This document shows, in pieces, positions 1 to 10,331 of a stretch of DNA of 64,000 bases. Position 1 is the first letter of the stretch; each line of letters begins with the position of its first letter. A program made the position numbers and the translations under genes. Under the pieces are notes generated by a model. The model saw only the letters and a list, made by a program, of their open reading frames with translations, did not search any database and was not told where the DNA came from. The stretch is from Neocallimastix lanati (nom. inval.) (Eukaryota > Neocallimastigomycota > Neocallimastigomycetes > Neocallimastigales > Neocallimastigaceae): the NCBI GenBank assembly GCA_016946835.1, contig JACVTC010000016.1, positions 975,001 to 1,039,000 of the forward strand. The letters are read 5' to 3'.

Positions 1-1755
1 AATTTAATGAATAAAATATTAGTATATATTAATAATAATTATAATATTTCATTTATGTATTTTTTTTTTTGTTTTTTTTTTTGTTTTTTTTTTGTTTTTT
101 TTTTAAATAAAATAAATATTATACTATTTTCTTCTTCCAAATTATAATAAAAGATTCATTTTACTTATTTCTATGTAAATACATATATATTTTTAATGTA
201 TAATATGTTAAAGATTTAAAATATATAAATTATATATAGTTATTTTATTTTAATATTTCATTATTAAATTGCTTATACATTAGTTTTTAATTTTTAATAA
301 TTAATATATGAATATATTTTATTTTTATTTTTATTTTTTTTAATATATATTATATATATTTATATATATATATATTATTTATTATATTCTTCATTAATAC
401 TCAAAGAAACAGCAATTTTAATATCTTATTACTTATGAAAAAATGATTTTCATTTAATAAAAATAATGCTCATTTTTATTTAAATTGCTTATAATTATTT
501 TTAGTTTCAATGTTTTATTTATTTTTTTTATTTTTTTTTTTTTTTTTGTTTATTAAAATTGAAGTTCCAAATTATATTTTTTAAATGTGGCCATTATATA
601 AAATGAAGAGAGGTTTTTATTATAACCTAATAAAACTGTAAATGTATTCTTATATTTCTTATATCTAAAAATAAATATATTTAAAAGCAATACCTATATT
701 ATAATATTTTATATTATCAAAGAGAATAAATATATATATAAAGTACAGTTTTTTTTAACAAAATAATAAAAATAAAAATATTTACAATATAATTACAATA
801 TCTTTTTTAAAAAAAAATAAAAAGAAAAATAATATTAAATATATATATAATATATATATAATGGATTAATTATAAAAAAAAAATATCAGAAACACACTCA
901 ATAGAACAAATAAATTATTATTTATTATTTATAATTAAAATTTTATTTATTAAATATTATTTATTATTAAAATATTTATATAAAAAATAATAATTAAAAA
1001 AATAAAAATAAAAAAAAAAAATTTAATTTTTATATTTTTTAAAATTTAAAAAAAAAAAAAAATTAATAAAAAAAAATTTTTTTAATAATTTTTATTTAAA
1101 TTTTTAATTATTTACAATATATTAAAGTACATTATGATATATTATCAATAACAATATAAATTAAAGTTTTTATTTTTTTTAATTTTTTTTTTTTTAAATA
1201 TTTCATTTTCATATTTTCCACATTTTCACTCTATCATACTAAAAATATGACAATTGAAAATATTTTAATATGACAATTAAATTGAAAATAAAAAATGAAA
1301 ATATAATTAAAATAAAATATGATTTATTATTATACTAAAAAAGTGAAATGAAACTTTAAAACAAAGAAATAAATATATAAGAAATTATAATAATAATAAT
1401 AATAAAAATTATAATTATAATAATAAAATTTTTATTTAAAAATTCTCTTAAAAAGATTAAAAAAAAATTAAAAAAAAATAATATATGAAAGAATAAGTTG
1501 TATTGGTATTAGTTAAAATATTATTATATAAATATTATTAAATAAATCTAAATAGAAAAAATTATATATTTAATATTTAAAGTTTACTATTTATAAAAGC
1601 AATAATACACTAATTAATTTAAATAAATAAAAAAAAAAAGTTCATAAAATATTATATATATTTAATAATTGCTCAATTATTCTTTCTGTCACATTATATA
1701 AAATCAATAAATATTTTTAAAATATATTATATAAATATAAATACGTGATTAACCA
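1..1755. other. A/T-rich spacer, no gene seen
   Basis: Almost pure A/T with poly-T and poly-A runs (for example near 61-104 and 1010-1080). No open frame with protein-like composition and no GC-raised patch on either strand. It ends at the start codon of the cysteine-rich gene remnant. Confidence 0.6.
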
Positions 1756-2613
1756 ATGTATGCTAAAAAATTATTGTTTCTAATATTTATTATTAATATT
1801 AAGAATATATATTCTTATGAATTAATTGAAGATGGAAAAAAATTTAATATAAGAGAAATTTATACTTAATGATAATATTACGGATTATATCTATAGTTAT
1901 AGACATATATATCAATATAACGAATCTCAAATTAAAAATAAATGTGAAGTATTAGAAATTGAAGATAGATATAGTTGGGGAAGGAGTTATATTTGTAAAA
2001 ACGATATTTGTACAAAAATAAACGGTGATCATATGAAATTGCTTATTGAAATTCCAGATAAAAATAAAAATATAAAAAGGTATATTAGGAAATCCTATGA
2101 ATTTTGATAGAATAAAAATCAAATAAAGTTCATAATTATGAAATAGATTATTTAAATAAATGTACAAATGAAGAATACGATAATAAAAAATTTGATTCTT
2201 GTAATTATCATGTTCTTATTTCTTTTAAATGTACTTCTGATTCACAATGTTTAACTAATAAATGCATTGACGGTTATTGTATGTTTAATAAAGAAAATCT
2301 AACTGAATTCTATACATATATTTATAGCCATTCAATTTTTGGTAGTCATTCATACATACATTGTGGTAAACTAAATGTTGATATATGTAAAACTAATAAG
2401 GAATGTGTATCAGTGAAATGTTTAAGAAATGGTTATTGTTATGTTCCACCTGATGGTCCTTCAGATACTGATGGGCTATATTATTTTATCAAATTTTATT
2501 TAATTTTCGTACCTAGTACTCTAATTTTTATATACTTTTACTTTAAATGTAATATTACCCTAATAAATAAAAATAATAACGATAAAATAAAATATAATAA
2601 ATATAAAAATTAA
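1756..2613 (+). pseudogene. Cysteine-rich secreted/membrane protein, broken
   Basis: Three consecutive open segments in shifted frames read as one protein. It opens at ATG 1756 with a Lys-Lys then Leu/Ile/Phe-rich signal peptide, ending near a Tyr-Ser junction, and meets TAA at 1867. A second frame continues from about 1863 to a TGA near 2106 and carries a CKNDIC motif. A third frame runs from about 2116 to 2613 with paired-Cys motifs (CTSDSQCLTNKCIDGYC at about 2230-2280 and CKTNKECVSVKCLRNGYC at about 2386-2439), then a hydrophobic segment (about 2485-2545) and a basic Asn/Lys tail. The C-x5-C-x4-C-x4-C spacing is that of small disulfide-rich repeats of the Dickkopf-N type. The layout suggests a type I membrane protein with a Cys-rich ectodomain. 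No GT..AG pairs bridge the two frame breaks convincingly, so a pseudogene is favoured over introns. Function unknown. Confidence 0.55.
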
Positions 2614-4204
2614 TAAGTATTATTAAAATGAAATTCCATTCCTAGTTTAAAAAAATTTTATTAATTATTATTAAATTTAATGATATTCATATAAAATATC
2701 GGTATTGCTTAGATTTACAGTTTAATTATAGTTAATCAACTAATTGTACTATTGTTTTAAATCATAACTTTATTTCTATGATGAAATATTAAATCGTTCA
2801 TTATAAAATTATTTATTCAAAATATTATTTAAATATTCACATATGCATTGTGATAAACTATTTTGAAATATATGTATTGATAATATGAAATGCTTTTTTT
2901 TTTTTTTTTAAAAATAAATAATTGAATAAAATCAAGTTTAATATAATAGTTCATTTGATAGTGAATGATATTTTAACAATTATATCTCATAATATTATAA
3001 TAAAATCTATTAATAATTATTATAGTTAATGTAAACCCATTCAAATAAAAAATAAATATTAAATAACAATTATTATATATAATAAATAAATAAATAAATA
3101 ATATAATGAATAAATAAATAAATAATAAATTATTAAATAATAAATAATAAATAATAAATAGTAAATAGTAAATAATGTTAAAGTATTAAATAATATAAAT
3201 AAATAAACTTACCAATTTAGGTTTATAATTAAATAATAGAAAATATAAATCATAAATATTTATGTAAAAACTAAACTTAAAATGTAAATTAATATTATTT
3301 ATGTTAATACATAATTAAATGTAAATCATTAGATTTATCATGCGCATGTAAATAATCTCTTTATTCTTGTTTATTCACGTGAAATAATTATATAGTTTAT
3401 ATAAAAATATTTGTTTATTCTTTAGACGAAAATTCGCGACTTTCGTCAATATAATATTTTATAATAAATAAATAAATGTATGAATAATTAATAACTGAAT
3501 AAATTTCTTTAATATAAATAATAAATATTTTTATTTATTTATTTTATTTATATGTTTATTTTTTAAAAATATTTTAAGCCACATTTTGGGAAATGCACTA
3601 TTGAGAAATGCACACCTCCCCACTGAAATAAAAAAAATTTTTTTGTTTACTTTTTTTTTATTTACTAAAACAATAATTATAAATATAACACCTTCTCATT
3701 ATATTTAAAAAATAAATTTATCCTTCTCTTTTTGAAAAAATCTAAAAAACATTCTCTCAAGAAAAAAAAATATAAAATAATTATTTAATTATATATATAT
3801 ATATATGTTAAGTATTAGCTACATTTTAATTATACATTATACATTGTAATATTAATACGCCACTATAAGCCACATTATGAATACATTAGTTATTAGATAG
3901 TTATTAATTAGTTATTATAAATCTTATTTATTATATTTTATTAAACTGTAATATTCTTTATTATGTAATATTCATATAAAAATAAATAAAAGTCATATTA
4001 ACTATAAATAATCATAATTGAGATTGTGAGATTTTAGTTACATTCTTAACAATATATATATATATATATATATATTTTTAATATTGTTTTATAGCACTCT
4101 CTTCAGTTTATTTCCTTTCATTGGAAAGGTCTTTTATATTATAATTCAAAAGGCAAAATTAATTTAATTAATATTAAATAAGATTTTGAAGATTATGTAA
4201 TAAT
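2614..4204. other. Spacer with small hairpin and MITE-like scrap
   Basis: Mostly A/T with short AAATA tandem runs at about 3085-3170. A perfect 7-bp stem (GACGAAA/TTTCGTC) with a 9-nt loop lies at about 3424-3446. At about 3585-3620 the words GGGAAATGCAC and GAGAAATGCACACCTCCCC resemble the termini of the MITE at 21340-21661, so this is probably a decayed relative. No gene is supported. Confidence 0.4.
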
Positions 4205-4209
4205 AATTT

Positions 4210-4440
4210 CATGCGAGACTTTTATGTGCAATAATTTATAAGCAGTGGTTTTTTTTAATAATTGTTCTTTAGTAAAATTTATTAATAAAATTATAATATT
4301 CGTACAATTAAAATAATAATTCTAATTCCTATAAATTTTACAAGAGAGTCCTCTATTTCTATTATAAATAATTTAATATATTTATAAGAAATAGATAATA
4401 TATTAATTATATATTCTTATATTAATTATTAAATATTAAA
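4210..4440. repeat. Single arm of the long inverted-repeat element family
   Basis: The stretch beginning GACTTTTATGTGCAATAATT closely matches 20510-20750 in the same orientation and 21662-21905 in the opposite orientation. Only one arm is present here; it abuts the truncated end of the Copia relic at about 4440. Confidence 0.7.
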
Positions 4441-5549
4441 TTTAAAACCTTTACCATAATTTGGTTCACTTTGTGGATTGATGTATAAATTACTTTGTCC
4501 AAATCAGCATTTAAATATGCTGATTTTATGTCTAACTGAAACATATTCCAATGTAGTTTTGCAGCTATAGAGATTATTAGTTTTAAACTGTCTGAATTTA
4601 ATGTGGGTGAATATGTTAATCAAAATCTTTACCATATTTTTGTGTAAATCCACAGGCGACTAAACAAACTTTGAATTTTGAAATATTGTTATTTTTATTT
4701 CTTTTTGTGACAAATATCCATTTTGTAGTAATTACTAATTTATTATTAGATATATATATATATATATTTAGTACAAAAGTCATTATTTTACTTCTATATA
4801 AATTATTTAATTCATCTTTGATGGCTTCAGTCCATTTTTCTTTTAATCAATCTTCAATCTATTTAATATATTTTTACATGTAATAGCTAGATTATAACTT
4901 AGTGGGTTGTCAAGTTAGATAGATTGAATAGATAAATTAATGTCATGTTTTTTGCTTGGTTCTTTAATTAATGGACTACCGTGGCGTTTCATTAAAATTT
5001 GTGGAGTTGGTACGTTTATATCACGTGTTTTATTATTTATGTTATAATTCGTATTTAATATTCTTTAATTTGATTTATGACTGTTTAGATTATTATTGTG
5101 CGTATTCGAATTATTTAAGGTAGTAAAATCATCCGAATTGTTATAGTGCTCTTTGTCTGATGATAATTTGTTGTTTAATTGATCGTTATTATTATTATTT
5201 TCATCAATGTTACTTAATTCATTTTGTGGCGCATCTTTATTATTAATATTGTGATTCAAATTGTTTTTGATTATTTATTTTGTTATTTAAATCATCATTA
5301 TTTTCAAATAATGAAAGATCAAAGTTATTATTATAATTTAATTATGGGGTGTTGTTATTGTTATTGTTATTGTATTTGTGTAATTTGTAATTAATAATAT
5401 AATTTGCTGGTTTATCTTCTTGGAATATACCTTAAAATCCATTGCTATGTAGCTATTTGAATCAAAGTTAATTCCAAAAAAATATACCTTGTTTGGTGTT
5501 AGGTTCAAATTTAGAATTTTTATTCATAGTATTATTAGTATTATTGTAG

Positions 5550-6912
5550 TGTAACGTGAATTCGGGACGTAACCCAAAATAATTAACACCACTAGGTTTG
5601 TATAAAAAAATAAATAATAAGTAAATGGTTTTTTAATAAAAAAGAATTTATTGTTTTTTAGAAGTTAAAATTTATTTTTATTTTTTTTTTTTTTTTTTTT
5701 TTTATTTATTAATTAAAAATTTGTAATTAAATTACTTATTAAATAATTAATAAAAAACACGATTTTTTAAAAAAATTTTTTGAATAAAAATTCACTCGTA
5801 TTTATACAAAAAATTTTTAAAAGAAATTTTTTATGATGTAATTTTAAACCAATTAAGATAATTTGATAAAACTTTTGATAAAAAAAAATTTTTTTTGATA
5901 AGATATAAATATAAATACATGTAAATTTCTATAATTAAATCGATGTATTAGTTATTGACTATATGATAGTTAATAACAAAAAGAGATTTAATTTTTTTTA
6001 ATTAATAAAGATTATTTTATTTAAAAAAAAGAATTTTTATTACGTGTTCTTTATTATTTTGGTGTTAAAATTTGTTATTTGTAATCTGTTTCTGATAGAA
6101 CTCTTTACAAGCCTAAAGTAAGAATTCAAAGTAATAACTAAAGGTAAAACTTGAAAGGTAGAAACCAAAGTATATCTTGAAATCAAAGAAAGGTAAAAAC
6201 CAAAAGTATTTCTTGAAGGGTAGAAACCAAAAGTATATCTTGATAGGGTAGAAACCAAAAGTATATCTTGATAGGGTAGAAACCAAAAGAATATCTTGAT
6301 AGGGTAGAAACCAAAAGTATATCTTGAAGTGTAGAAACCAAAAGTATATCTTGAAGGGTAGAGACCAAAAGAAAGAATTTATACAAAGGTAGTGGTTCTT
6401 TTCAGTGGTGTTTTTTATTGTAACGTGAATTCGGGGCGTAACCCAAAATAATTAACACCACTAGGTTTGTATAAATAAATAAATAATAAGTAAATGGTTT
6501 TTTAATAAAAAAGAATTTATTATTTTTTAAAAGTTAAAATTTATTTTTATTTTTTTTTTTTTATTTATTAATTAAAAATTTGTAATTAAATTACTTATTA
6601 AATAATTAATAAAAAACACGATTTTTTAAAAAAAATTTTTGAAGAAAAATTCACTCGTATTTATACAAAAAATTTTCAAAAGAAATTTTTTATGATGTAA
6701 TTTTAAACCAATTAAGATAATTTGATAAAACTTTTGATAAAAAAAATTTTTTTGATAAGATAAGAACTTTTTAAAATAATTTTTGATAAGATAAGAATTT
6801 TTAAATTAAATTTTTTTTATAAAAAGAAATTATGCGGATTTGAACTCGAGAAGTTCAAATCGGTGACTTAGTTACTACTAAGACAAGTTAATTATTTTTA
6901 AGATTCGTTACA
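5550..6912. mobile_element. Short LTR (TRIM-like) element in Copia pol
   Basis: Two directly repeated copies begin TGTAACGTGAATTCGG at 5550 and 6419. The right copy runs 6419-6912 and ends ATTCGTTACA, giving TGTAACG...CGTTACA termini. The whole unit is flanked by a perfect 5-bp duplication TGTAG (5545-5549 and 6913-6917). The left copy matches the right to about 5905 and then passes into a fragment of the TGTAAAGA-type LTR (about 5905-6109, ending TCTTTACA). The interior (6110-6418) is noncoding and mostly a minisatellite. At 1.36 kb with no ORF it is a non-autonomous LTR element. The partner providing its enzymes is not in this window. Confidence 0.75.
6180..6372. repeat. 27-28 bp minisatellite
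   Basis: About seven copies of a 27-28-bp unit built on GAAACCAAAAGTATATCTTG followed by ATAGGGTA or AAGGGTA, head to tail, with single-base variants and a decayed copy at each edge. It fills most of the interior of the short LTR element. Units directly abut and there are no unique spacers, so it is not a CRISPR array. Confidence 0.85.
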
Positions 6913-7523
6913 TGTAGTGCATAACACAACCAAAAGCTTTAATTTTATCTAGATTTACTTTTAAGATATAAAATATTTCATTCGGAATCAGATTAGAAAT
7001 ATTTTCATGTGGCGTGATATTGTACAAAAAATTAGAATATATATCTGCAAAAGACCAAAAATCGAGGCTTAGCCTAGCCCATTGTATTAATATTTTGGGT
7101 GCGTTTTGTAGTGTTTGATTATACCTTTCTGCAATTCCATTGTTTTGTGGATTATATGGAATAGAAAAAATCTTTACCCATCTCCCTGCAGAATATCTTA
7201 ATACGAGAATTATTGTATTCTCTGCCATTGTCAGATTTAAAATATTTAATTTTATTTTCGAAGTGATTATTGATGTATATATTGAAATTAATAATTATAT
7301 TTACTGCTTCTGATTTTTCTTTCATAAAGTATATCCAGGATTTTCGACTAAATTCATCAATGAAGGTAATAATGTATTTGAAGTTATCTTGAGATACGAG
7401 ATTAATAGGTCCCATAATGTCTGAATGTATTGTATCGAGAACCTTTTGAATCTTTGGAGGGGTTTTAATGTATGGCTTTGATTTAAGTTTGGATATAGCG
7501 CATTCCAAACAGTTATTAGTTTT

Positions 7524-8267
7524 TGTAAAGATTTAATAAAATCTTTAATAATTAATTATTACATAATTAATTAATGTAATAAAATTACATAAATTTATGA
7601 TTTACGTCTATGGAAATTAATTATAAATTTATGTAAACTTTTCATAAAGGAAAAATTATTATATAAATAATTTTGATAATTTATTTAAGTTAGTTAATTT
7701 AATTTATTTAATTTAATTATTTTATTTTAGTTAGTTAATTTAGTTTAGTTAGTTTAAAATACTTTAAAATTAATTTCGGAATAGTTTTAAATAGTTAAAA
7801 TTAGTTTAAATAGTTTATAAAAATAGTTTTGAATTGTAAATATATAAACATTAGTATAAATAATATTTATATAATAAATATATAATAAATGAGTTGTTAT
7901 TGAATTTAATTATTATTGTAAATAAGTTGAAAGTTTATTGAATTAATTATTGTTTAGTTTAGTTAATTATTATTTAATAAAATTATTAATAAATATTTTG
8001 TTTATAAATAAATAGTAATATATGTAAATTAGATAGAAATAATATATTATAATATAATCATAAAAATTATAAATACATGTAAATTTCTATAATTAAATCG
8101 ATGTATTAGTTATTGACTATATGATAGTTAATAACAAAAAAGAGATTTAATTTTTTTAATTAATAAAGATTATTTTATTTAAAAAAATGAATTTTTATTA
8201 CGTGTTCTTTTTTATTTTGGTGTTAAAATTTATTATTTGTAATCTGTTTCGGATAGAACTCTTTACA
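7524..8267 (-). mobile_element. Solo LTR, TGTAAAGA family, in Copia pre-integrase
   Basis: 744 bp with ends TGTAAAGA...TCTTTACA, flanked by a perfect 5-bp duplication GTTTT (7519-7523 and 8268-8272). It matches the solo LTR at 19667-20438 as its reverse complement. It splits the Copia pre-integrase zinc region just before the NNCLECAISK segment. No internal coding sequence remains, as expected after LTR-LTR recombination. Confidence 0.88.
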
Positions 8268-8520
8268 GTTTTGATGTTGTGTAGTTTAAGATATTTTGAA
8301 ATATCCTTTTGATAGAAGTAGCCGAGTCTTTGATACCAAAAGCATTAATGATTGATTAATTCAGTAGAGTTTATATCAAGTTTAAAATATTGAGTAGAAG
8401 GGATAACAAAAGTATTTGTGTTGTTTGTGCCGAATTCCCCGATTGTATAATTATTTTTAAAAATTTTTAGATAAATATTGTCATCTTTATATAATATTGG
8501 GGTTTTATAACCATCCTTAC

Positions 8521-9192
8521 TAGATTTATTAAAATCTTTAATAATTAATTATTACATAATTAATTAATGTAATAAAATTACATAAATTTATGATTTACGT
8601 ATATGAAAATTAATTATAAATTTATGTAAACTTTTCATAAAGGATAAATTATTATTTAAATAATTTTGGATAATTTATTTAAGTTAGTTAATTTAATTTA
8701 TTTAATTTAGTTATTTTATTTAAGTTAGTTAATTTAGTTTAGTTAGTTTAAAATACTTTAAAATTAATTTCGGAATAGTTTTAAATAGTTAAAATTAGTT
8801 TAAATAGTTTAGTTTACAATAATAGTTTTAAATTGTAAATATATAAACATTAGTATTAATAATATTTATATAATAAATATCTAATAAATGAGTTTTTATT
8901 GAATTTAATTATTATTGTAAATAAGTTGAAAGTTTATTGAATTAATTATTGTTTAGTTTTAGTTAATTATTATTTAATAAAATTATTAATAAATATTTTG
9001 TTTATAAATAAATAGTAATATATGTAAATCAGATAGAAATAATATAATATAAACATAAAAAATTATAAATACATGTAAATTTCTATAATTAAATCGATGT
9101 ATTAGTTATTGACTATCAAATAGTTAATAACGAGAAGAGATTTATTTTTAAATTTAATAAATTTGTAATCTGTTTCTTCTAAACTCTTTACA
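8521..9192 (-). mobile_element. Second solo LTR of the TGTAAAGA family
   Basis: Same family and orientation as 7524-8267; right end CTCTTTACA at 9192. The left end is eroded (begins TAGATTTATTAAAATC without the TGTAAAG). Flanks are CTTAC (8516-8520) and CTTAG (9193-9197), a 5-bp duplication with one mismatch. Internal deletions relative to the other copy, for example around 9120-9180, suggest it is older or independently decayed. Confidence 0.8.
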
Positions 9193-9514
9193 CTTAGCAA
9201 GTTTGACACCACCTATTAGATTTTTGTTAATGTCTTTGGAATTAAATATCTTTTCAAGTGTAATTTTGTGTCTGTTGATATGCCATTAAATCTTCCAAAT
9301 CCTTCAAATGTGTATGTATATTTATTTGTACATTTCATAGTAATATTTGTTTTAGTAAAATTTTCCAGAATTGAAATATCATTCATAATATATTCACTGT
9401 ATCGTAAGTCCAAAGTATGATTCTAGAAGTATTGTGACCAATATTGTTACGTGAACTTAAAATGTAATTTTGAATGTGATACATTTATAAAACAAATATA
9501 TGTAGCAACATATT

Positions 9515-10294
9515 TGTATATTATAAAGTTTTGATTTAAAAAATAGATTATAAGTCAAAAATTATAATAACACTAAATAACACAAAAATGTTTTATAAAC
9601 AAATAAGTTTTATTATATTTAGATTTTAAAATAATCTTTATTAATTATTAGTGTTATTAACAATAAATCGTTAATAACAATTACATCGATTAAAATACAT
9701 GAAATTTGGTTAACTATTTATATTTTTATCTTATTACATTTAGAATATATAATTCCTATTGAATTATATTATCTAACTATTTATTTAAAAACAATACTAA
9801 CCTAAACTAATAATAAATAATTAACTATTACTAAATAAAGAGAATTATAATTAATAACTAAAATAAATATAAACAATTTCAATCGAGCTCATTTATTATT
9901 TATTTATTATTTAAATATTATTAATAAATTCTTATTATATTTTCTATTTAAAATTAATATAAAAGTTGTCATAATTATTTAATATGATTTTAGCATAAAA
10001 TGCCGCAAGTTTCAACATGACTAATTGCATAGTTTCATGTTGTTAATTTATCTTGTAAAAAACCTTAACTCTTATTATTTAAATTAAATTACATAAAAAG
10101 AAATGATTTTCAATTACTAGTTTCACAAGAGAAATTTTTAATTTATTAATATGATTGGGAAGAAGTCGAAGTTTTGTTTAAAATTATTTGCAATAATTTT
10201 ATACACGTGATTTTTAATAGATTTATTTCAATTTTACTTAAATTTATGATTAAATTTAATTAAAATTTATAAAGATATTAATAATATCTTTACA
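9515..10294 (-). repeat. 3' LTR of the chromovirus
   Basis: 780 bp, TGT...ACA ends. In element orientation it starts TGTAAAGATATTATTAATAT, a near-palindrome (AAAGATATT/AATATCTTT). The TGTAAAGAT start is shared with the solo LTR family at 7524 and 19667, so the families are probably related. Confidence 0.9.
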
Positions 10295-10312
10295 ATCTCG
10301 CCCCTTAAGTCG
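10295..10312 (-). other. Polypurine tract
   Basis: Immediately inside the 3' LTR the element-sense strand reads AAGGGGCGAGAT followed by the LTR TGTAAAG. A purine-rich run at this exact position is the plus-strand primer expected for an LTR retrotransposon. Confidence 0.7.
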
Positions 10313-10331
10313 AGCTCCTGCGAGATTAACT

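Larger units (their letters stand above)
4441..9440 (-). pseudogene. Ty1/Copia retrotransposon pol relic, nested by three insertions
   Basis: Read on the minus strand from right to left it keeps Copia domain order. A protease remnant (about 9413-9216) has the catalytic D-S-G replaced (LDLRYSEYIMND). A GAG pre-integrase zinc region (about 8520-8268, continuing 7523-7490) has the words FWYQRLGYF and NNCLECAISK. The integrase core (7508-6913) has IHSDIMGP, then ITFIDEFSRKSW, a KSDNG(R)EY motif, and IPYNPQNNGIAER after a frameshift near 7190. An Asn-rich linker (about 5545-5065) follows, then a reverse transcriptase start (about 4660-4440) with TYSPTLNSDSLK and MFQLDIKSAYLNA. Frameshifts and stops interrupt it and it is truncated inside RT. 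Insertions at 5550-6912, 7524-8267 and 8521-9192 interrupt it. Joining the flanks of the first across its duplicated TGTAG restores the integrase reading frame into a typical Copia GIFFG segment. Confidence 0.85.

Noticed and set aside
6180-6372. Possible CRISPR-like array
   Set aside because: Units abut without unique spacers and lie inside a eukaryotic LTR element; it is a minisatellite.
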